From NCBI GenBank assembly GCA_964568875.1, contig CAZMSH010000006.1:1-64000 (forward strand): a DNA stretch of 64,000 nucleotides, read 5' to 3'. This DNA comes from SLNP01 sp964568875. GTDB lineage: Bacteria; Bacteroidota; Bacteroidia; Bacteroidales; VadinHA17. Position numbers and translations under genes: made by a program. Of the stretch, positions 6,675-16,150 are shown one piece after another; within the stretch, counting starts at the first letter, position 1, and every line of letters starts with the position of its first letter. Under the pieces are notes generated by a model, which was not told the DNA's origin, searched no databases, and worked only from the letters and a program-made list of their open reading frames with translations.

Positions 6675-7044
6675 AAAAAAATATTTTAAAAGTATTTCAA
6701 GTTTTGGTTCTATTAAATGCCCTTTTCTGTCATTAATAGGTGGATTTAAACTCTTACGGACATGAAAAAGGATAATATCAGATTATTTCATCTTTGCGGT
6801 GTGCTGGCTGACCAGTTATTATGGGGTGATTTTTTCAACTGTGTAGCCCAGGAGGCAGAAGACGATGATTTACTCGGCAACAACGAGGTAATAACTGATG
6901 CGGATGGCTGTATCTATGCTCAGCGGAGTCGCTTTGGCGGATGGACATTCAGTGATAATGCACGTGCAAATTGTCAGATCTACCAGGCGGTGCTGAAGAT
7001 GGCAGTTCAGGCTTCAGTAGAAGAGCAGGTGAATTGATGAAGCA
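6675..7044 (+). repeat. island repeat unit, copy C
   Basis: Third direct copy; its leader is nearly identical to that of copy A (TTTTGGTTCTATTAAATGCC and TTTCTGTCATTAATAGGTGG present) and its gene start lies 2,060 bp after copy B. Its tail runs directly into a dispersed GCATGGGGCCAGCC element. Confidence 0.8.
6762..7037 (+). CDS. 91-residue island protein of unknown family, copy C
   Basis: 91 residues, MKKDNIRLFHLCGVLADQLLW. It shares GNNEVI, YAQRSRFGGWTFSDNARANC and the full C-terminus with copy A and differs mainly in residues 21-40 and 44-48. It is divergent from hipB, 210 bp away, with the hip operators between them. No recognised domain. Confidence 0.65.
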   Translation: MKKDNIRLFHLCGVLADQLLWGDFFNCVAQEAEDDDLLGNNEVITDADGCIYAQRSRFGGWTFSDNARANCQIYQAVLKMAVQASVEEQVN

Positions 7045-7087
7045 TGGGGCCAGCCTTCGCCGAGGCTCCGGCTGACAAAGCATGGGG
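7042..7087. repeat. dispersed CCAGCC...GGCTGAC intergenic element, copy 1
   Basis: GCATGGGGCCAGCCTTCGCC followed by GAGGCTCCGGCTGACAAAGC. The CAGCC/GGCTG ends and AGCC/GGCT inner arms can fold into a hairpin. Further copies occur at 12995-13067, 14488-14556, 14557-14598, 21197-21245 and 23270-23315. Confidence 0.65.
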
Positions 7088-7146
7088 TATGGAAAATGGA
7101 ATATCCTATTTTACTATATTTGCTATTATCAATAACTCATTGAATA

Positions 7147-7674
7147 ATGCTGTCAAAAAAACTACCATTGTTGACCTGCATCATCTTCCTGTTTATTATG
7201 CCGCTGGTATCACAGGAACAGAATGATGTTTTTACCATATATCTGGTAAGGCATGCCGAGAGGGATGATGTGGGTGCTAAAACGTCCGATCCGGGGCTCT
7301 CAGAGGCTGGAATACTGAGGAGTGAAAAACTGTCGGTAATTCTTAAAGAGACAGATATTAAGCGTATTTACAGCACCAACTATGTGCGAACAATATCAAC
7401 TGCGACTCCTGTTGCGGAAAGTAAGTCGATTGAACCAGAAATATATAATGCGCGTGATCTTGATATGTTTTGTTCACTGTTGCTATCGCGCAAGGAGGAT
7501 GCCCTGGTTGTCGGTCACAGCAATACGACAAGTGTGCTGGCCGGCCTGCTGGCCGGGAAAGAACTACCACCTATGGATGAGACAGTCTATGACCGGTTAT
7601 ATGTTGTTGTGGTATTCGAGGGAGGAGCCAAAATACATCTGCTGAACCAGGGGTACTCACCGGCGCTGCATTAA
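7147..7674 (+). CDS. Secreted histidine phosphatase (SixA-like)
   Basis: 175 residues. A hydrophobic N-terminus (LLTCIIFLFIMPLVSQ, about 8-23) predicts export to the periplasm. The phosphoglycerate-mutase-like phosphatase fold shows the catalytic LVRHAE motif (Arg35, His36), GLSEAG (50-55), the YSTNYVRTISTATP segment and the second histidine in VVGHSNT (His124). Length suits the small SixA-like branch. The substrate cannot be told. It stands alone between island copy C and the GH81 gene. Confidence 0.82.
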   Translation: MLSKKLPLLTCIIFLFIMPLVSQEQNDVFTIYLVRHAERDDVGAKTSDPGLSEAGILRSEKLSVILKETDIKRIYSTNYVRTISTATPVAESKSIEPEIYNARDLDMFCSLLLSRKEDALVVGHSNTTSVLAGLLAGKELPPMDETVYDRLYVVVVFEGGAKIHLLNQGYSPALH

Positions 7675-7858
7675 CGGGCAGCTCTATTACTTGTCCACCA
7701 ATTTACTTTTGCTAATATTTTCGCAGACAAATAAGTCGGCCGAAAGTCCCCCCCTCTTTTCCCCTCTCCCAAAATAATCTTATATTGTAAGTTTAAATAA
7801 CCTCGCCAGCGCAACTTTCTGTGTTCGCTTCTGTTATCATTTAAAAATATATCTACCG

Positions 7859-10800
7859 ATGAGAAAATCCGGGTACATCATATTCGCAGCCATCACCAGC
7901 CTCAGCCTTGCAATGGCCACAGCATTAAACGCTCAGATAGTTGAGGCCGGAAGTGGCAGTTATACCACAGCGTTTCCCGGCACCGATGCCGCGGGCAGAA
8001 ACTCCTATCCTTCGGGTACGCCGCAACTTAGCGGCAACGCTGTGGGCAAGCCGGTTCCCACAAATGACTGGTGGTCGAAACTTATCAAGGAGGACCATGC
8101 CTCCAACCTTTTCAACTATCCCTTCACCATGCGCACCATGAACAATGGCCTGGTGGTCAGCTACATTCCCTGGGGTGTGATAAGCGACCTGATTCCTGTC
8201 ACCGTAGGAGTTACCGGTCTTAACACCTCACAAGCCACCGTCTCCGACTACTCTGACTGGACAGTCACAATGAACTGGAACGATGGGGTGCGCAATTTCG
8301 AAACCACCGCCGGCATCGCCATGCCATTTCTCTATTTTACAAAGGGTTCGTCAGATGTGGCACAAATCACAGTTGCCTCAGGAACAGTAACAATATCGGC
8401 TGAAATGCTTATCATCACCAATGCCATAAACGGAGCCGATTTTGCCGTGTACGCCCCCGTGGGAAGCACCTGGGTCCAGAATGGCAACACCTACACCTCT
8501 ACCCTCAACGGCAAAAATTACTGGTCGCTGGCTTTTATCCCCCTCACCGCTGCCAACGTCACCACCGTGGCCAACGAGTATAAGAAGTATGCCTACGTTT
8601 TCCCCGCCAATACAACCACGTCGTGGAATTACAATGAAAGCACCTCTGTGGTGAGAACCGATTTTACAGTTATTACAGATATTAAGGAGGGAACCGGGAC
8701 TAACATGCTGATTGGATTGCTTCCGCACCAGTGGGCGAACCTGGCAACCGACTCGCCGGTACCCGATAAATACAGCTACGCTTCAGTCCGCGGCGAAATA
8801 AAAACGATGGAGGGCAACAGCTTCAGCGTCGAAAACACCTTTCACGGTATCCTGCCTACCCTGCCCAATTTAGATAACTACAGCGACGGCTTTACCCCCA
8901 CCGCGCTGGCAGAGAAAATCGAAAACATCGAAAACGATGTGCTGGCACTATGGACAGACTCATACAACGAGGGGCAGGTGATGAACCGCCTCGTTCAGAC
9001 AGCCCGCATAGCCCACGAAATGGGTAATACCACTGCCCGTGACAAGATGCTGGCAACCATTAAGGACCGGCTAGAAAACTGGCTCACCGCCACCCTCGGC
9101 GAGGTGGCCTTCCTCTTCTATTACAACACCACATGGTCAGCCATGATCGGCTACCCTGCGGGTCACGGTCAGGACAGCAACCTGAACGATCACCACTTCC
9201 ACTGGGGTTATTTTATTCATGCTGCAGCTTTCCTGGAGCAGTTTGAACCCGGATGGGCTGCAGGCTGGGGTGATATGGTGAACCTCCTGGTGCGCGATGC
9301 CGCCAGTCCTGACCGCGGAGACCTGCTGTTTCCCTGGCTGAGAAATTTCAGTCCCTATGCCGGCCATTGCTGGGCCAACGGCTTTGCAACCTTCCCACAG
9401 GGCAACGACCAGGAATCGACCTCGGAAAGTATGCAGTTCAATTCGTCTCTCATCCATTGGGGAACCATCACCGGCAACGATGAGATCCGCGATCTGGGTA
9501 TTTACCTGTACACCACCGAGCAAACCGCCATTGAAGAGTACTGGTTTGACATGTACGACCGCAACTTTCTCCCCACGCAGCAATACAGCCTGGTGTCGCG
9601 TGTATGGGGCAACAGTTACGACAACGGCACCTTCTGGACCAACGATATTGCTGCTTCCTACGGCATTGAACTCTATCCCATACATGGAGGCTCACTTTAT
9701 CTGGGTCACAACACGGCCTATGCAACCAAACTCTGGAACGAAATAAAGGCCAATACAGGCATTATGAGCAACGAGGCCAACGTCAACCTGTGGCACGATG
9801 TGATGTGGTCGTACCTGGCCTTTACTGACCCTCCTGCGGCCATCGCATTGTATGACTCCTATCCCGACAGGTCGCTCAAGTTTGGTATTTCAGATGCGCA
9901 GACCTACCACTGGCTGCATGCCATGAATGCCCTCGGACGGGTAGATGCCACCATCACGGCAAACTATCCCATTGCCACAGCATTTAATTCAGACGGAACC
10001 ATTACCTACGTAGCACACAACTATTCAGATACGCCTGTAACGGTTACCTTCTCCACCGGCTATGAGCTTGCGGTACCAGCCCGCACCATGCGCACAAGCA
10101 GGGACATTGACATTTCCGGGGTTCTTTCTTCATCATTCAGCAGTGCCTATCCCGGCGGAAGCGTCGAGCTTACCCTCACAGCAGATGGGGGAACACCAAC
10201 CAAAGTGGAGTTTATGGATGGAACCATTTCGCTTGGAACCGTCACCACGTCACCATTTGTCTGGAAAGCCACCAGTCTGACACCCGGCAGGCATAACTTC
10301 TACGCCAGGGTGTTCGATGGTGAAAGATTCAATACGTCCAATATCGTTAAGGTGCTGGTTGGCAGCCAGGTGCCTTATGGAGGAACACCCTGGCCGGTTC
10401 CCGGCATTATTGAAGCCGGAAAATACGATCTGTTTGAAGGAGGCAGAGGCCAGAACATCGCTTATCTGGATCTATCCGTCAACAATGAGGGCGATTTCAG
10501 GACGGATGAATATGTTGACGCTGTAACCTCGGTGGCCGAAGGAGCCTATGTTGGGTGGATATCGGCCGGTGAATGGCTCGAATACACTGTTAACGTCACC
10601 CAGGCCGGATTGTATTCATTTGCTTTCCGCTATGCATCGGGTAATCCTGCCGGAGGAGGGCCCTTCCATCTTGAACTGGACGGTAGCCAGGTTTCGGGAC
10701 CTATAGCTGTGCCATCGACAGCAATAAATAATTGGGATGTATGGGCGACGAAAACAGTCACCGACATACCACTTACACCCGGTACTCATGTGTTGCGTGT

Positions 10801-12004
10801 CTACTTTGAGGGTGGTGAATTCAACCTGGGCAGGATGACCTTTGCACGCACCGGAGACATACCGTTCAGCTACCCCACAGCGAATGCCGGCCAGTTTGTG
10901 AAAGTTGTTCTACCGGCCAGCACGGCGCAGCTTGATGGCTCGGCAAGTACAGAATCGACCGGTCAGCCATTGACATATTCCTGGACACAAATCAACGGAC
11001 CTTCTGTGGCTCAATTCACCGAAACATCAGTGGTAAATCCTGTCATCAGCAACCTTGTTGAAGGTGTGTACAGCTTCAGGCTCACCGTTACCAACAGCGA
11101 CCTGCGAACCTCCACCGACGATCTTTTAGTAATTGTAAGCAGCACCGAGAATCTGTCGCCCATGGTGACTCTGATGGAGCCGGCCGATAATTCGGTCTAT
11201 CCTGAAGGAACAGAGATTACAATCACCGCCAGCGCAAGCGACTTTGACGGAACCATCCAGAAAGTGGATTTCTACAGAGACGGGCAGCTTATCTATTCTG
11301 ACAATGAGGCTCCATACAGCGCTGTCTGGACTCCATCGGCAGGCAGCTATGCCCTGACTGCCGTAGCTACCGACAATCAGGGCGCTGAAAGTACTTCACA
11401 ATCCGTTAACGTCACCATAATGCCGGTGCAAAGATGTACAGGCACCTCAACAGGCGCCATAAACGGCTCATTTACACTGGGCTACAACTACTCATTCGAA
11501 ACTATTGGCACTGACGTTGTCATCACCCTTGAGCTGCTCGACGACAAGGCAGGGGTTATAGCGTATCTGTGGAACAAGGACCCTTTCTGGGAAAAGAGCA
11601 TGACAAACATTGGCGGTAAGGTATTTACGACAACCTTAACCGGACTGGCGTTGAACGAGACCATTGAAGTAGCCTGCAAGTTTGCCTTTGCAGGGGGGAT
11701 GGCCGTTACCAGCTATCTGACCTACAGGGTAGGCGAAAATTGCGTTCCCACGTCTGTGGAGATATCACCCATAGCCAGGGTTAATCTATACCCGAATCCG
11801 TTTACCGATATTTTGCAAATAGATTCAGAAAGCGAAATAGAGGAGGTAGAGGTTCGTAATTTAGCGGGACAACTTGTTACAATAGTTCAGGCACACAGCA
11901 ACAGGGTTTCACTCAATTTAAGTTCTGTCGCAGCTGGTATTTACTTTATAGTTGTAAAACAAGCCGATGGAAGCATCTCCGTTCACAGGGTGATTAAGAT
12001 GTAG
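7859..12004 (+). CDS. Secreted GH81 endo-beta-1,3-glucanase with CBM6, Ig-like modules and T9SS domain
   Basis: 1381 residues. Signal peptide about 1-25. GH81 catalytic module to about residue 740, with NDHHFHWGYF (Asp444) and QGNDQESTSESM (Glu519 and Glu523), the conserved acidic residues of GH81 laminarinases. Then an Ig-like module (about 749-831), a CBM6 (about 838-1001; GEWLEYTVNV, NNWDVWATKTV), a PKD/REJ-like module (1004-1096), a second Ig-like module (1101-1189), a glucan-binding-type domain starting CTGTSTGA (1193-1298) and a type IX secretion sorting domain (YPNPFTDIL... GIYFIVV... HRVIKM). It is predicted to be secreted or surface-attached and to cleave laminarin or other beta-1,3-glucans. 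Confidence 0.92.
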   Translation: MRKSGYIIFAAITSLSLAMATALNAQIVEAGSGSYTTAFPGTDAAGRNSYPSGTPQLSGNAVGKPVPTNDWWSKLIKEDHASNLFNYPFTMRTMNNGLVVSYIPWGVISDLIPVTVGVTGLNTSQATVSDYSDWTVTMNWNDGVRNFETTAGIAMPFLYFTKGSSDVAQITVASGTVTISAEMLIITNAINGADFAVYAPVGSTWVQNGNTYTSTLNGKNYWSLAFIPLTAANVTTVANEYKKYAYVFPANTTTSWNYNESTSVVRTDFTVITDIKEGTGTNMLIGLLPHQWANLATDSPVPDKYSYASVRGEIKTMEGNSFSVENTFHGILPTLPNLDNYSDGFTPTALAEKIENIENDVLALWTDSYNEGQVMNRLVQTARIAHEMGNTTARDKMLATIKDRLENWLTATLGEVAFLFYYNTTWSAMIGYPAGHGQDSNLNDHHFHWGYFIHAAAFLEQFEPGWAAGWGDMVNLLVRDAASPDRGDLLFPWLRNFSPYAGHCWANGFATFPQGNDQESTSESMQFNSSLIHWGTITGNDEIRDLGIYLYTTEQTAIEEYWFDMYDRNFLPTQQYSLVSRVWGNSYDNGTFWTNDIAASYGIELYPIHGGSLYLGHNTAYATKLWNEIKANTGIMSNEANVNLWHDVMWSYLAFTDPPAAIALYDSYPDRSLKFGISDAQTYHWLHAMNALGRVDATITANYPIATAFNSDGTITYVAHNYSDTPVTVTFSTGYELAVPARTMRTSRDIDISGVLSSSFSSAYPGGSVELTLTADGGTPTKVEFMDGTISLGTVTTSPFVWKATSLTPGRHNFYARVFDGERFNTSNIVKVLVGSQVPYGGTPWPVPGIIEAGKYDLFEGGRGQNIAYLDLSVNNEGDFRTDEYVDAVTSVAEGAYVGWISAGEWLEYTVNVTQAGLYSFAFRYASGNPAGGGPFHLELDGSQVSGPIAVPSTAINNWDVWATKTVTDIPLTPGTHVLRVYFEGGEFNLGRMTFARTGDIPFSYPTANAGQFVKVVLPASTAQLDGSASTESTGQPLTYSWTQINGPSVAQFTETSVVNPVISNLVEGVYSFRLTVTNSDLRTSTDDLLVIVSSTENLSPMVTLMEPADNSVYPEGTEITITASASDFDGTIQKVDFYRDGQLIYSDNEAPYSAVWTPSAGSYALTAVATDNQGAESTSQSVNVTIMPVQRCTGTSTGAINGSFTLGYNYSFETIGTDVVITLELLDDKAGVIAYLWNKDPFWEKSMTNIGGKVFTTTLTGLALNETIEVACKFAFAGGMAVTSYLTYRVGENCVPTSVEISPIARVNLYPNPFTDILQIDSESEIEEVEVRNLAGQLVTIVQAHSNRVSLNLSSVAAGIYFIVVKQADGSISVHRVIKM

Positions 12005-12226
12005 GGGTGTAAGGGTAAAGGGCATAGCGGCGTAATGTCATATTGACATAATGGCATGGGGCTTGGTGCATGGGTAAGGGGCATAGCGGCATAGCGGCGT
12101 AATGTCATATTGACATAACGGCATGGGGCATGGGGTTTTGGGAAAGGGTTGCGGGTTGCGGGGGATTTCAGATTTCAGATTTGCGTTGTGCTCTCATTCG
12201 GTCGAGTGGTCAGCCAAGGCTTCGGT
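12005..12226. repeat. repeat-filled gap after the GH81 gene
   Basis: Holds two tandem copies of the palindromic element (12013-12060 and 12072-12135, each centred on ATGTCA-TAT-TGACAT; the second has an internal CATAGCGG duplication), then GCATGG and GGTTGCGG runs, TTTCAGATTTCAGATTTGCG at about 12165-12186, and a partial CTCATTCGGTCGAG element at 12188-12230. No gene is seen. Confidence 0.6.
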
Positions 12227-12838
12227 TTATGATATCAGATCCAAGACTCTGCCCCAGGTAATGACTGATCCGGGCTGGCCGTCATCTTGTTTATAAGAAT
12301 CATTTTCCGGGTTTATATCCTCAAGGTAATCTTCAAAATGGCCAGACAAACGCCAATTAACATGGTAATAATTATAATTCTGCCTGGGCATGGTTCTGTC
12401 CGGCTGCTGAGGCAGGGTACCCTTCAAGTCGAATTTTTTAATGAATTCCGGTCCTGTAAGGGGAAGCATTTGAAGCAGTAATGATTCCAGTTCAGGCTTG
12501 GTAATCTTCTTTCTCAGGTTTAGAAGTATTTTAAGAATGCGCTCAATAATGGTCGGGTCGGTAAGGCCAATTGTGGCAATGGAGAACTCCGGATCATCAT
12601 AATAATATAGTCCGTCCCTACGGCTGACAGGTGCGTAAAAGCCCAGAATGTCACTACGCATTATTCTGATATCATTTTGAAGGGTTCTTTCGGATACTCT
12701 TCTGCTACTACCGGCGGATGCTGACAGTGCCGCTGTGCACTTATCTGCCAGTTCATTAATACTGCAGCCCCTTTTGCCTCCATACAGGCTGGAGTTAATG
12801 GTTTTGTATCTGATAAGAGATTTGTAAGTCGCCGGCAT
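12227..12838 (-). CDS. WYL-type regulator N-terminal (HTH) protein lacking the WYL domain, copy 2
   Basis: 203 residues from the ATG at 12838 (MPATYKSLIRYKTIN). Paralogue of 3724-4350 along its full length, including the HTH (RTLQNDIRIMRSDILG), DGLYYYDDPEFSIATI and the tail NWRLSGHFEDYLEDI. It likewise ends without the ligand-binding WYL domain. The two copies share their truncated architecture, so the short form predates the duplication and is not a recent accident. Its target is unknown; the neighbouring genes differ from those of copy 1. Confidence 0.65.
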   Translation of the reverse strand: MPATYKSLIRYKTINSSLYGGKRGCSINELADKCTAALSASAGSSRRVSERTLQNDIRIMRSDILGFYAPVSRRDGLYYYDDPEFSIATIGLTDPTIIERILKILLNLRKKITKPELESLLLQMLPLTGPEFIKKFDLKGTLPQQPDRTMPRQNYNYYHVNWRLSGHFEDYLEDINPENDSYKQDDGQPGSVITWGRVLDLIS

Positions 12839-13092
12839 ATTCGAAGTTTCATAATTCAGAAGGAATGCAAGGAGGATCACTATAATTATACCCGTGTATT
12901 CCGTTAACTGAATCAAACCCAAAAATACAAAATTATGAATACAGAACGGGGCATGTTATAACAGCCAAAGGCAGCAATTGCTGCGCAGGGCAAAGGGCAT
13001 GGGGCCAGCCTTCGCCAAGGACCTTCGCCAGGGCTACGGTCCTCGGAGAGCTTCGGCTGACAAAGAAGGGGGTGTAGTCCGTCTTTGCCTGA
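12839..13092. repeat. conserved WYL-like upstream region plus dispersed element
   Basis: 12913-12975 matches the region upstream of the other WYL-like gene (4435-4485). 12995-13067 is a long copy of the CCAGCC...GGCTGAC element with an inserted GCCAGGGCTACGGTCCTCGG segment. Confidence 0.55.
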
Positions 13093-14283
13093 TTAGTAAA
13101 GGAATCCAAACAGCCAGAGTGGGATTTCATTGCTGTAACCGGTTTCAATCCCGTCAACAACCAGGAAGGAATCGGGGATTCCCGCAATCTGTTTTCTGGT
13201 CTTGCTTCTTCCTCCAACCTCAAAGATGTAGCGGTTATTAACCAGGAAATCTCCCTGTTTTGGATAGTGAACTGAGTTATATGGTACAAGCTGACTCAGG
13301 AAGAATGTCTCCCTAAGATTTCCCTTGTCCGGCCTGGTTCCTGCAAGGGTATACATGAGATTCGGATTCTGAAGATAAATCTTATCAGGCTTGGTAAGCA
13401 ATCCTATACCCTTGCTGTCAGAATAGAGCAGACTTATAAGATTTGCTTCACCCATATAACGGAGATAATCTTTCAGGGTATTCCTGGCAATACCAATTCT
13501 TTCGCTCAGCTTATCAATATTAGGGGTAAAGGGGGCGCTTCCGGAGATTATGTACAGCAACTGCTTTATCTTATGAATATTCGACATACTGATACCGGCT
13601 GTGAAGGGCAGATCGTTTTCCAGGACAGACAGGATCACCTCATTCAGTTTCCTGTGATAGTTGTCGGTTCCCTCAAGAAAAAAAGGATAATATCCATGTT
13701 CAAGATAGAGGTTCAGCCACTTTATCGGCTTTATCTCTTTCCAGATGTCCGGGGCAATTGTCTGATGTGAGCCCAGAATAGCTTCAAGAGTAACTACCGG
13801 AAAATTTTTGTTATCGGCAATATTGATAAATTCCCTGAGCGACAGACCCGGAAGGTCATATGTTACACTCCTTCTCGACAAGTCAGCCCTGCCCGCTGTC
13901 AGATGCAATAGCGAAGAGCCGGTATAGACAACCTTAAGGTCAGGCATTGAATCGTAAATATTCTTCAGTTCCTGCGACCATCGCGGATAATGATGCACCT
14001 CATCGATGAGTAAATATTTACCGCCATTCTTGGAAAATGAATCGGCAAATGAGAGGAGACTATTCTCAGAGAAGTAAAGATTGTCAAGGCTTACATATAC
14101 ATATTGCTGATTTTTTAAGATTGTCTTCGCGTACTGCAGCAGCAATGTGGTTTTCCCAACACCTCTGCTTCCCTTAATACCGATCAGTCTTTCTTTCTGT
14201 TTAAGCCATTCGATCTGCGGACGAATATGTGTTTCGCTAACCATTTCGACAGATCTTGCAGATGTTTCAAATATGGCGTTCAT
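13093..14283 (-). CDS. AAA_14-family ATPase (DUF4143-type)
   Basis: 396 residues. Walker A GSRGVGKTT (38-46), Walker B YLLIDEVHHYPRW, sensor VVYTGSSLLHL, then a winged-helix region (LSERIGIARNTLKDYLRYMGE) and a C-terminal domain with KIYLQNPNLMYTLAG and EVGGRSKT, the layout of AAA_14 proteins. These are widespread in Bacteroidota accessory regions; their molecular job is not established. Starts ATG at 14283. Flanked on both sides by dispersed repeats. Confidence 0.85.
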   Translation of the reverse strand: MNAIFETSARSVEMVSETHIRPQIEWLKQKERLIGIKGSRGVGKTTLLLQYAKTILKNQQYVYVSLDNLYFSENSLLSFADSFSKNGGKYLLIDEVHHYPRWSQELKNIYDSMPDLKVVYTGSSLLHLTAGRADLSRRSVTYDLPGLSLREFINIADNKNFPVVTLEAILGSHQTIAPDIWKEIKPIKWLNLYLEHGYYPFFLEGTDNYHRKLNEVILSVLENDLPFTAGISMSNIHKIKQLLYIISGSAPFTPNIDKLSERIGIARNTLKDYLRYMGEANLISLLYSDSKGIGLLTKPDKIYLQNPNLMYTLAGTRPDKGNLRETFFLSQLVPYNSVHYPKQGDFLVNNRYIFEVGGRSKTRKQIAGIPDSFLVVDGIETGYSNEIPLWLFGFLY

Positions 14284-14721
14284 TGCAAAGTGATTTATGG
14301 ACTGACCAAATATAGTATTTTTTTGGTTAATGCGTTAACCAATATTGATCTTTTTATGCAGGAAGGCGGGGGGAGGATGTCAGATATCTGAAATCAGATG
14401 TGCTCCCGCTGGTCGCGAGCCCGGCTGCGGCTCGGTTGCTCCCCTTCGGTCGAGGGGTCGCTGGGCCTGGAGCGGGATTGCTACGAAGGGCATGGGGCCA
14501 GCCTACGCCAAGGACCTTCGCCAGGGCTACGGTCCTCGGGGAGCTTCGGCTGACAGGGCATGGGGCCAGCCTACGCCGAGGCTTCGGCTGACAGGGCATG
14601 GGGCATGGAGCAAGGGGCAAGGGGTTGCTGGTTAAGTAGGAGGTGACGGGCAATTTCTTACCACAATAATTGTTTTTGATAGCTGTATTGAGTAATTTTG
14701 CTCAGCACACTGAGTAATAAC
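14284..14721. repeat. 438-bp repeat-filled gap between two AAA_14 genes
   Basis: Contains, in order: a promoter-like AT-rich start region for the minus gene, CAGATATCTGAAATCAGAT (14379-14397), a TGCTCCCGCTGGTCGCGAGC element (14401-14469), two CCAGCC...GGCTGAC copies (14488-14598), and GCATGG / GGTTGCTGG runs to about 14635. TAATTTTG at 14693-14700 is a plausible -7 box for the following gene. Protein-like frames here only translate the repeats. Confidence 0.6.
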
Positions 14722-15912
14722 ATGAAAGAGTACAGAAGACCTCACTACAGTAATCTTAAATCGCGGCTCGCGGAAAAGAGGAACTTTATACAGGTGATTG
14801 CCGGTCCGAGGCAGGTTGGCAAGACAACACTTATAAGGCAACTCCTGGAAAACAGAGTTGATTCAAGCAGTTATGTTTCGGCAGATTCGTACGAAGGTTC
14901 CGGCAGCAACTGGATAGAAAAGCACTGGGAGGCTGCCAGAATATTGTCACGGCAAAGAAATGCTTCTCACATACTTGCAATAGATGAGATTCAGAGAATT
15001 CCCGATTGGAGTACCACGGTAAAAAAGCTGTGGGATGAGGATACTTTCAGTGGAAGTGAATTAAAGGTTATTATTTCCGGGTCATCAAATCTGCTGATAG
15101 CGGAAGGACTTACCGAGTCACTTGCCGGGCGCTACGAGATTACAACCCTCAGCCACTGGAGTCTTGCTGAAATGCATGAAGCTTTCGGATGGTCAGCAGA
15201 ACAGTATACATGGTTCGGGGGTTACCCCGGGTCGGCAATCCTTGTAGGTAATGAACAAAGGTGGAAGCAGTATGTAAGAGATTCTCTTATTGAGCCAACG
15301 ATAGCAAAAGACATTCTTATGATGACCCGCATTGACAAACCTGTCTTATTGAGACAGCTATTCAATCTCGGGTGCTCCTATTCAGGCCAGATACTCTCAT
15401 ACAATAAGATGCTGGGGCAGTTGCAGGATGCCGGTAATACCGTAACCCTGGCCGGGTATCTCAATCTTCTAGACAGTGCAGGATTGCTGACAGGCATTGA
15501 GAAATACTCGGGCAGCACAGTCAGACAGAAGCTCTCTAGTCCGAAACTGATGGTAAGGAACACAGCGCTGCTCTCATCATCATTCCAGGAGGGATTCGAA
15601 CAGATAAGGAACAGGCCGGAGTTATGGGGAAGAGTTGTTGAATCGGCCATTGGAGCACACCTGGTTAACAGATGCAGGGAGAATGACTGCAGGGTATGGT
15701 ACTGGCGTGAAGGGAACGATGAGGTAGACTTCATTATACAAAACAGGAACGTCATTGCCGCTGTTGAGATCAAATCGGGGCCAACCATCAGAAAAAAGGG
15801 GTTTGACAGGTTCAGAAAACTATATCCCGATTCCAAAACTATTCTGGTTGGCGATGCAGGAATTCCATGGCAGGAATTTTTACTGATGGAACCGCAGGAT
15901 ATAGTGAGTTAG
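14722..15912 (+). CDS. AAA_14 / DUF4143 ATPase
   Basis: 396 residues from the ATG at 14722; a TTG at 14698 lies inside the likely promoter box and was not chosen. Walker A GPRQVGKTT (28-36), Walker B ILAIDEIQRIPDW, sensor VIISGSSNLLI, and a C-terminal DUF4143 region with EVDFIIQNRN-AAVEIKSG, a restriction-endonuclease-like nuclease core motif (E-V-D-F ... E-I-K). It belongs to a different subfamily from the minus-strand neighbour. Function of the family is unresolved; some are suspected of roles in defence or plasmid/phage competition. Confidence 0.88.
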   Translation: MKEYRRPHYSNLKSRLAEKRNFIQVIAGPRQVGKTTLIRQLLENRVDSSSYVSADSYEGSGSNWIEKHWEAARILSRQRNASHILAIDEIQRIPDWSTTVKKLWDEDTFSGSELKVIISGSSNLLIAEGLTESLAGRYEITTLSHWSLAEMHEAFGWSAEQYTWFGGYPGSAILVGNEQRWKQYVRDSLIEPTIAKDILMMTRIDKPVLLRQLFNLGCSYSGQILSYNKMLGQLQDAGNTVTLAGYLNLLDSAGLLTGIEKYSGSTVRQKLSSPKLMVRNTALLSSSFQEGFEQIRNRPELWGRVVESAIGAHLVNRCRENDCRVWYWREGNDEVDFIIQNRNVIAAVEIKSGPTIRKKGFDRFRKLYPDSKTILVGDAGIPWQEFLLMEPQDIVS

Positions 15913-16150
15913 GTTGGTTATCAATGTAACTTTTTTGTTTGTAACGAATTTGTTACATGTATAAAAATCAAGAAGCAAACCAACAAAGAAAGAAAACAGA
16001 TAGACAACAGATTGGTAAGTCATTCAAGCAGAAGAAAAATTATGGGGTGCATTGGTTGGCGCTGTGGCCTTAGAACCGGAAGATAATGATGTGAAATTTC
16101 GAAAAACCTTCTGGAATATTAGTTTTACAAGAGGGAGGAGGGCTCAGGGC
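15913..16150. other. short gap with TGTAAC inverted repeat
   Basis: TGTAAC-GAATTT-GTTACA at 15940-15957 is a perfect inverted repeat, preceded by another TGTAAC at about 15925. From about 16019 to 16130 a plus-strand frame without a start (VIQAEEKLWGALVGAVALEP) looks like a gene fragment. Nothing firmer is visible. Confidence 0.3.

Noticed and set aside
7044..7226. 60-codon frame starting in GCATGGGGCC
   Set aside because: It is the repeat element read through into the phosphatase gene in another frame.
9137..9685. 182-codon minus-strand frame
   Set aside because: Antisense to the GH81 catalytic module, with no start context.
14345..14653. protein-like frames on both strands (GPAYAKDLRQGYGP type)
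   Set aside because: They are translations of dispersed intergenic repeats; the same peptide strings appear at every copy in different frames.
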